Source: Croceivirga lutea (GTDB lineage: Bacteria > Bacteroidota > Bacteroidia > Flavobacteriales > Flavobacteriaceae). Taken from it: a DNA stretch of 64,000 bases. Positions 55,364 through 63,000 of this stretch are shown here, one piece after another; position 1 is the stretch's first letter; each line of letters opens with the position of its first letter. Both the position numbers and the translations under genes were made by a program. Where the stretch lies: assembly GCF_014235875.1 (NCBI RefSeq), contig NZ_JACJUK010000010.1, positions 60,144-124,143 of the forward strand. Direction: 5' to 3'. The notes below the pieces were generated by a model that was given only the letters and a program-made list of their open reading frames with translations, was not told the origin of the DNA and searched no databases.

Positions 55364-57001
55364 ATGAAAATCATCCCACAACTAAGTAAATTACTGTTAT
55401 TGATTGTTTTTTGCTTATTTATTGCCTGCAGTAACGACGATAATGGCAGCCCAGAAGTTGATGACGAAATTGAAAATACCGACACTGAAGATGAAGAATC
55501 TACAGAAAATGAAGAAGAAAATGATGTTGAAGAAGGTACAACTACAGATGGTTCTGTAGTTGATTATATTGTAGGGGCTGAGAATCTTACTCAACTAGAA
55601 GAAGCAGTTATTACTGCCGGGCTAGTTGAAGCCTTAAATGCCGAAGGTCCTTTTACCATTTTTGCACCAACAGACGAGGCTGCTGCTAATTTATTTGATT
55701 TACTTGGTGATAACTACTCCAGTTTTGCTGATTTTGACACTTTTGTTGAAAAGCAACTATTAGAACTTATCTTATCTTACCATGTTGTTCCCGGTAATTA
55801 TCCTTCTAAAGAATTGGTAGAAGGCGCATTAACTACCTTGGTTCCAGATGAAAATATTGAAATAATAGCAGCTGGTGATAGTTTTGTAATTGGAGACGCT
55901 TCAGCTGTTGATGCAACTATCATTGGGGTAGATAACATCGCAAATAATGGCGTAGTTCATTTAATAGACAAAATTTTAATTCCTCAAGAAGTTCAAGAAT
56001 TCCTTGAAAGTTTAGGTATTGATAGCGGAGGTAATTTACCTACTATTACAGAATTGGTTGGTGCTAACGAAGACTTAGAATTTTTATATCAAGCGTTAGA
56101 ACTAACTGGTCTTTTAGAAACTTTAGACAGTGAAGGTCCATTTACTGTTTTTGCGCCTTCAAACGAAACGCTCTTATTTGTAGCCGGTATTTTTGGAAAC
56201 TCCATAGAAGATATCCAAAGTTTTGACACCGAGGAAGAAATTGAATTACTGAGAAATGTATTGTTATACCATGTAGTAGAGGGTACAGTTTCGTCCACTG
56301 ATTTGGCTTCAGGAGAAATTACAACCTTACTTGGTGATGTAATTTCCGTAGCAGAAACTGCTGAAGGTTTTGTGCTTAAAGATGCACTAAATACAAATTA
56401 TGAAGAAGCAAATTTGGAGATAGATGTTGAAATAAATCTAAATGTAAATTTTGTCGTTACCGATATTCCAGCAGCAAATGGCGTAATCCATATTGTTGAC
56501 AGAGTATTAGTACCTCAATCGGTAATAGATACTGTACTATCAGAAACAGAGAACAGTTTAGCCGAGCTCCTTGAAAATGAAATGTTCATTGCAGCATATT
56601 ATATGGTAAGAGGTGATTTTGTAGAAACTTTCGAAAATTCTGAAGAGTTCACCTTATTTATACCAACAAACCAAGCGTTTTTAAGTCTGTTTGAAGAACT
56701 TGATGGTATTGATAGTTTAGCAGATTTTGACACCGAAGAAGAATTAGAATTGCTATCAACAATCTTATCTTATCATTTAATAAGAAATATAAAAGCAACA
56801 GCTTCAGTTTTACAAGACGGTCAACAAATCGAGACCCTTCAAGGAGAAGAATTGACAATTTCTTTAACAAACGGAGTGTCTATTCTTGACAAAAGCGGAA
56901 AAGCTGCTACGGTTACTTCTGCTGACATTTTAGTAGGGAATGGAGTAATACACTTTATCGATAAGGTATTGTTACCACAGGCGGTACTCGACAGCTTGTA
57001 A
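55364..57001 (+). CDS. Three-domain fasciclin (FAS1) lipoprotein
   Basis: 545 residues from ATG 55364; a TTG two codons earlier is in frame but weaker. The lipoprotein signal ends at Cys22 (LFIAC) and a strongly acidic linker (about 25-65) follows. Three FAS1 domains are seen, each with the H1/H2-type cores GPFT[IV]FAP[TS] (absent in the third, which has EFTLFIPTN) and NGVVHLIDKILIP-like ends. FAS1 proteins mediate adhesion. It is followed by a terminator and then by a larger relative. Confidence 0.93.
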   Translation: MKIIPQLSKLLLLIVFCLFIACSNDDNGSPEVDDEIENTDTEDEESTENEEENDVEEGTTTDGSVVDYIVGAENLTQLEEAVITAGLVEALNAEGPFTIFAPTDEAAANLFDLLGDNYSSFADFDTFVEKQLLELILSYHVVPGNYPSKELVEGALTTLVPDENIEIIAAGDSFVIGDASAVDATIIGVDNIANNGVVHLIDKILIPQEVQEFLESLGIDSGGNLPTITELVGANEDLEFLYQALELTGLLETLDSEGPFTVFAPSNETLLFVAGIFGNSIEDIQSFDTEEEIELLRNVLLYHVVEGTVSSTDLASGEITTLLGDVISVAETAEGFVLKDALNTNYEEANLEIDVEINLNVNFVVTDIPAANGVIHIVDRVLVPQSVIDTVLSETENSLAELLENEMFIAAYYMVRGDFVETFENSEEFTLFIPTNQAFLSLFEELDGIDSLADFDTEEELELLSTILSYHLIRNIKATASVLQDGQQIETLQGEELTISLTNGVSILDKSGKAATVTSADILVGNGVIHFIDKVLLPQAVLDSL

Positions 57002-57021
57002 ATTATTGTTTCAAGAGAATG

Positions 57022-57051
57022 CAAATCAGCCTGATAGGCTGATTTTTTTTG
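57022..57051 (+). terminator. Terminator of the first FAS1 gene
   Basis: Stem AATCAGCC / GGCTGATT with a TGATA-like loop and a run of eight T residues, 20 bases after the stop codon. Confidence 0.88.
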
Positions 57052-57228
57052 TTTAAACTTCAGATTTGTTAAACTTATTATAAAATAACTTAAACAAAAG
57101 CAACCATTGTAAAATTGTTTAATCTTTATGACAGAATAGTGAACTAATGGTGGTGTAAATTAAACATTTTCCCTAATAACACCATACTTGCTGTTTATTT
57201 ATAATTAATTAACATTAAACAAATTGTA

Positions 57229-59742
57229 ATGAAAAAAATCAAACAATTAACTGGCGTAATGCTAACCGCAATGCTTTTGTTTTTATCATTTTCCTGTGAA
57301 GATGATAAAGATGACGACACTGGAACCGAAACCAATAGAGAAAGTTCAACAATCGTAGAAACCGCTGTAGCTACAGATGATCTTTCCTCTCTTGTTGCTG
57401 CTCTAACCAAAGCTGACGAAAAAGAAGATTCTGATTTAATTGGAACCTTAAGTACAGACGGCCCATTCACCGTCTTTGCCCCAACCAATGAAGCCTTTAC
57501 CGCATTACTAGCTAGTCTAGATGGTTTTGATACATTAGAAGACTTTGATACTGACGAAGAAAAGGCGCTTTTGGCCCAAATTTTACAGTATCACGTAGTT
57601 GCTGGCGTTGCCGCAGCATCAACAGACTTAAGTGAAGGTCAGACTATAACTACCGTTCAGGGTGAAGATATTGCTGTTTCTCTTGAAGGTGGAGTTTTTA
57701 TAGATGATGCTACAGACGCAAATGCCGAAGTTATTTTAGCTGATGTAACTGCTAGTAACGGTATAGTTCACGTAATTAACAAAGTGTTACTACCACAAGC
57801 GGTATTAGATGCTTTAAGTGGTGAGGCTGAAGAAGAAGAAGAAACTTCTGAAACTTTAGTAGACATTGTAGTAGCTTCTGAAAGCTTAACTGTACTAGAA
57901 GCTGCAGTTATCAAAGCAGGTTTAGCTGAAACCTTGTCTAGTGAAGGCCCGTTTACGGTTTTTGCACCAACTGATGATGCTTTTGTTGACTTATTAGATG
58001 CTTTAGGTGATGATTACAATAGTTTAGACGATTTTGACACAGAAGAAGAGCTAGCTCTTTTAACTAACATTCTTTTATATCATGTTGTTCCTGCTCAGGT
58101 TTTAGCTGCTGACCTTGCAGAAGGTAGTGTTGCCACAGCTTTAACAGAAAATTCCATTGAAGTAATAGCTTCTGAAGAAACTTTTGTAATAGGAGATGCT
58201 TCTGAGACTAATGCAAACATTACAGGCACAGATATTTTAGCCTCTAATGGTGTAGCACATACAATAGACAAAGTTTTATTACCACAAGAAGCTGTAGATT
58301 TTGCTGCGTCTTTACAAATGAAAAATATTGTAGAAATTGCAATAGAAACTGATAACCTAAGCTTATTAGTTGAAGCTTTAACAACTGCAAATGCTGGTTT
58401 GGTTGAAACGTTGAGCGGTGAAGGTCCTTTTACAGTTTTTGCTCCAACAAATGAAGCCTTTGTTGCTTTGTTAGGTGTTCTTGGAGACGATTATAACAGT
58501 CTTGCTGATTTTGATACAGAAGAAGAATTGGCCCTACTAGTTGATATTTTAACTTACCATGTAGTTGCAGGAACAGCAGCATTTTCTGCTGATTTAAGTG
58601 ACGGGATGATGGTTTCTACGGTTAATGGTGCTGACTTAACAGTTAGCTTAAATGGTGGTGTTTTTATACAAGATGCATCAGAAACTCCGGCAGAAGTAAC
58701 AGCAGCCGATGTTGAAGCTAGCAACGGGGTAGTTCACATTATAAACAAAGTACTCTTACCACAATCTGCTATCGACTTTGTAGCGTCATTACAAATGAAG
58801 AACATTGTTGAAATCGCAGTTGAAACAGATGATTTAAGTCTTCTAGTTGAGGCTTTAACCACTGCTAATGCCGGTTTAGTAGAAACATTGAGTGGTGACG
58901 GACCGTTTACTGTATTTGCACCAACTAATGATGCTTTTGTAGCCTTGTTAGGGGTGTTAGGTGATGATTACAACAGTTTAGCTGATTTTGATACAGAAGC
59001 TGAATTAGAACTTTTGGTTGATATTTTGACCTATCATGTGGTAGCAGGTGCTGAAGCTTTTTCAACTGATTTATCTGATGGTATGATGGTAACTACGGTT
59101 AATGGCGCTGACTTAACTGTAAACTTAGATGGTGGAGTTTTTATTGCTGATGCTTCAGACAGTCCTGCTCAAGTTGTCATTGCTGATGTGGATGCTAGCA
59201 ATGGTGTAGTTCACGTGATAAATAAAGTGTTATTACCACAAGAAGCGATTGATTTTGTGATGGATTTACAATCAACAGACATAGTTGAGTTAGCGCAATC
59301 AGTAGATGATTTAAGTTTATTAGTTGATGCGCTTATAACTGCTGATGCAGGATTGGTAGAGGTTTTACAAGGTGATGGTCCATTCACTGTGTTTGCACCA
59401 ACAAATCAAGCTTTTGCTGACTTATTAGATGCTCTTGGAGATTCTTACAACAGTCTTGCAGACTTTGATACTGCGGAAGAAAAAGCATTATTAGCGTCAA
59501 TTTTAACGTATCATGTAGTTTCTGGAGCTGCTGTAGCTTCAACCGATTTATCTGACCATCAAGAAATTGTAACGGTACAAGGTGAATCACTATTTGCAAT
59601 ATTAAGTCATGGAGTTGCCATACGAGATAAGACAGATGTGGATGCAAATGTAACCGCTGCGGATAATGAAGCTAGTAATGGTATAGTACACATTATAGAT
59701 AAAGTTTTATTACCACAAGCCGTTATTGATGCTTTGCATTAA
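57229..59742 (+). CDS. Five-domain fasciclin (FAS1) lipoprotein
   Basis: 837 residues. Lipoprotein signal to Cys23 (LFLSFSC) and a short acidic linker are followed by five FAS1 domains starting near nucleotides 57345, 57855, 58318, 58795 and 59272. Each has GPFTVFAPT and ends in a HxI[ND]KVLLPQ-like motif. Domains three and four share a 159-residue period and are nearly the same protein sequence while differing at many third codon positions. The protein is probably a surface adhesin. It has its own terminator. Confidence 0.94.
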   Translation: MKKIKQLTGVMLTAMLLFLSFSCEDDKDDDTGTETNRESSTIVETAVATDDLSSLVAALTKADEKEDSDLIGTLSTDGPFTVFAPTNEAFTALLASLDGFDTLEDFDTDEEKALLAQILQYHVVAGVAAASTDLSEGQTITTVQGEDIAVSLEGGVFIDDATDANAEVILADVTASNGIVHVINKVLLPQAVLDALSGEAEEEEETSETLVDIVVASESLTVLEAAVIKAGLAETLSSEGPFTVFAPTDDAFVDLLDALGDDYNSLDDFDTEEELALLTNILLYHVVPAQVLAADLAEGSVATALTENSIEVIASEETFVIGDASETNANITGTDILASNGVAHTIDKVLLPQEAVDFAASLQMKNIVEIAIETDNLSLLVEALTTANAGLVETLSGEGPFTVFAPTNEAFVALLGVLGDDYNSLADFDTEEELALLVDILTYHVVAGTAAFSADLSDGMMVSTVNGADLTVSLNGGVFIQDASETPAEVTAADVEASNGVVHIINKVLLPQSAIDFVASLQMKNIVEIAVETDDLSLLVEALTTANAGLVETLSGDGPFTVFAPTNDAFVALLGVLGDDYNSLADFDTEAELELLVDILTYHVVAGAEAFSTDLSDGMMVTTVNGADLTVNLDGGVFIADASDSPAQVVIADVDASNGVVHVINKVLLPQEAIDFVMDLQSTDIVELAQSVDDLSLLVDALITADAGLVEVLQGDGPFTVFAPTNQAFADLLDALGDSYNSLADFDTAEEKALLASILTYHVVSGAAVASTDLSDHQEIVTVQGESLFAILSHGVAIRDKTDVDANVTAADNEASNGIVHIIDKVLLPQAVIDALH
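58318..59271 (+). repeat. Tandem FAS1 modules with 477-base period
   Basis: Two adjacent modules (58318-58794 and 58795-59271) encode almost the same 159 residues, both opening with MKNIVEIA. Synonymous sites have diverged strongly, so this is an older duplication kept similar at protein level. Confidence 0.8.
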
Positions 59743-59782
59743 TAATTGACAGATAATGCATCTTATCGTAGTATAAGTATTA

Positions 59783-59817
59783 CAAAAAATCCCTTGAGTT
59801 TCTCAAGGGATTTTTTA
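59783..59817 (+). terminator. Terminator of the second FAS1 gene
   Basis: Stem AAATCCCTTGAG / CTCAAGGGATTT with a short loop and T-run; the A-run on the left makes it potentially bidirectional. Confidence 0.9.
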
Positions 59818-59966
59818 GTTAAAGTGTCGTTAATCGATGAAGCAACCATGATTAAATTTTTGCCATACAAAAACAGATGCTTTACAACTATTAATTTTTA
59901 AAACCAGTATTTATACGAATCTTTGGAGTCCCAAATCTTTCCAAACTAGCCGACTTTATGGCTAAA

Positions 59967-59999
59967 GCATCCCCCACTTGTTGGGGGATGTTTTTTTTT
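59967..59999 (+). terminator. Second plus-strand terminator without an obvious gene
   Basis: GC-rich stem CATCCCCCA / TGGGGGATG followed by nine T residues. It points along the plus strand, yet no plus-strand gene lies between it and the preceding terminator. The minus side of the hairpin has no U-run, so it does not suit the giant gene whose stop is at 60008. It may end a small RNA or back up the FAS1 terminator. Confidence 0.8.
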
Positions 60000-60007
60000 A
60001 GGCTATT

Positions 60008-63000
60008 TTATTCTCCAACTACTTTAATAGATTTATTTTCATAGCCCGTATTTACTTGTATATAATACATTCCGGCTGCAACGTCACCTACATACAGTTT
60101 TACAGAATTTGAACCTTTAGCTAAATTATGTATACCAAAGTCTCTTATTTTTCGACCGTTGGAATCATAGAATAGTATATTTCCTTTTCCTTGATAGCTT
60201 GATTCTATATCAAGATTCAATTCTTGTTTAAATCTTACCGGATACGCCATTAGCTTAATTCCACTAAGTTGTTTTTGTTCCGATTTTGGACAAACTGTTG
60301 CGTGAACTATTACATAGAAACTTGATACATTTTGGTCAACGGCAACATCATCAAATGTATAAGAGGTAAATGAACCTGCTAAATTATCTTGCTGTGGGTA
60401 TTGACCAGGAGCTACCGTTAACTGCCCTCCGTTATTTCTAGGCAGACTTTCTTCTCCTACATACAACTGTGCTTCTTCCATGATATACTTATCATCATAA
60501 ACTGATACAGATACACTCACAACACCATCTTGATAACTTACATTAACTGAACCTACCAAAGCTCCATTAGCCGTATTACATTGACCAGCAGCCGCGAATA
60601 AATCCATACTGTAATCCCCATTTTGGGTTGGGTATGCATTAGTCCATCCCCATCGGTTTGCAGGAATATCGAATTCAGAGAAACAGGTTCCATTTATACC
60701 CTTGGCAAATGCCGTCTCACACTTATCTATTGAACCTCCAGCACAGCTTTTATCATCATTATCACTAATATTCCATTCACAAGTACTTGAATTCCACTCA
60801 GCTTCTTGATAACATTCCAATTCTGGCATTTCTGGTTGGTCTCCCGTAATATCCCAAGAACAAGTATCTGCATTCCATATTGCTTCTTGGTAACATTCTA
60901 CTTCTGGTGCTTCTGGTTGCTCGCCAGTAACATCCCAAGAACAAGTGGCATTATTCCATACAGCTGTCTCATAACATGCTGTAACTGGCATTTCTGGCTG
61001 GTCGCCAATTACATCCCAACTACAAGTATCTGCATTCCATATTGCTTCTTGGTAACATTCTACTTCTGGTGCTTCTGGTTGTTCGCCAGTAACATCCCAT
61101 GAACAAGTATCATTATTCCATACAGCTGTCTCATAACATGCTGTAACTGGCATATCTGGCTGATCACCTACTATATCCCATTCACATGTATCCGCATTCC
61201 ATACTGCTTCACCATAACAAGACACTTCTGGCATCTCTGGTTGCTCGCCGGTAACATCCCATGAACAAGTATCATTATTCCATACAGCTGTTTCATAACA
61301 TGCGGTAACTGGCATCTCTGGTTGGTCACCAACTATATCCCACTCACAGGTATCTGCATTCCATATGGCTTCACCATAGCATGATACTTCTGGCTTTTCT
61401 GGTTGCTCGCCGGTAACATCCCATGAACAAGTATCAGTATTCCATACAGCTGTTTCATAACATGCGGTAACTGGCATCTCTGGTTGGTCACCAACTATAT
61501 CCCACTCACAGGTATCTGCATTCCATATGGCTTCACCATAGCATGATACTTCTGGCTTTTCTGGTTGCTCGCCGGTAACATCCCATGAACAAGTATCAGT
61601 ATTCCATACAGCTGTTTCATAACATGCGGTAACTGGCATCTCTGGTTGGTCACCAACTATATCCCACTCACAGGTATCTGCATTCCATATGGCTTCACCA
61701 TAGCATGATACTTCTGGCTTTTCTGGTTGCTCGCCGGTAACATCCCATGAACAAGTATCAGTATTCCATACAGCTGTTTCATAACATGCGGTAACTGGCA
61801 TCTCTGGTTGGTCACCAACTATATCCCACTCACAGGTATCTGCATTCCATATGGCTTCACCATAGCATGATACTTCTGGCTTTTCTGGTTGCTCGCCGGT
61901 AATATCCCATGCACAGGTATCAGTATTCCATTCAGCTGTTTCATAACATGCGGTAACTGGCATCTCTGGCTTAATACATATATCATCATCGCATGCATCC
62001 GGAATCCCATCATTATCTACATCTACAGTATCATCACCTTGATCACATTTATCTTTACAATCTGGTATTCCATCATGGTCACTATCTTTAGAATCATCAC
62101 AATCATCAAAGCAATCAGCAATACCATCTCCATCAGCATCAAATCCTTCATCTGTTTTTCCATCACCATCGTTATCCACTCCATCACATACTTCTTGTCC
62201 TGGCTCATAAATCTCAATACTACATTGTGATGTTGCTCCCGAAGCATCTGTAATAGTTACATAATGAACTCCTGCTGTAAGATTTGTATTGGTATCTCCA
62301 TTGGTACCATCATCCCACTTAAATGTATAAGGACGATAACCTCCATTACCTGTAACTGTTGCTGCTCCATCACTAGCTCCATATTCACTTACGTTTTTAA
62401 GCAAACCGGTCCAACAGTATAGAATCTTTGCTATATCAATCTGACATGTAGACTCACATCCCTTTGCATCTATCACTGTTACGCTATGTAAACCATAAGT
62501 GAGTTTTCTGGCGGTTGGCGTAGTTTCACCATTATCCCAAATGTATGTGTATGGTGCTGAACCTCCGGTTGGAAAAACAGTAGCTACACCATCTGCCGTT
62601 AAATGATTAGTAGCCAACTCATCTTGTATAGCACTGACCATAAACTTGTCACAATTACCTTTTGATGGTTCTTCAACCGTTACATTACACCTAGAAGTAG
62701 CGCCAGTTGCATCTGTTATTGTTACATAATGAATCCCAGCAGTAAGACTTGTGTTGGTATCACCAACAGTACCATCATCCCATTTAAAAGTGTAAGGACG
62801 ATAACCACCATTACCAGTAACCTTTGCAGCCCCATCATTACCACCATATTCACTTACATTTTTTAGTAAACCTGTCCAACAGTAAAGAACCTTTGCAATA
62901 TCTATTTGACATGTTGATTCACACCCATTGGCATCCGTTACCGTAACGGTATGAATACCGTAGGTTAAAGACCTTGCTGTTTGTGTAGTTTCTCCGTTGT

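Noticed and set aside
57151..57184. TGGTGT/ACACCA inverted repeat before the second FAS1 gene
   Set aside because: Six paired bases with no extension; too weak to claim as an operator.
60755..61969. Regular repeats that might be read as a CRISPR array
   Set aside because: The repeats are an in-frame coding array with an 81/162-base period and no unique spacers.
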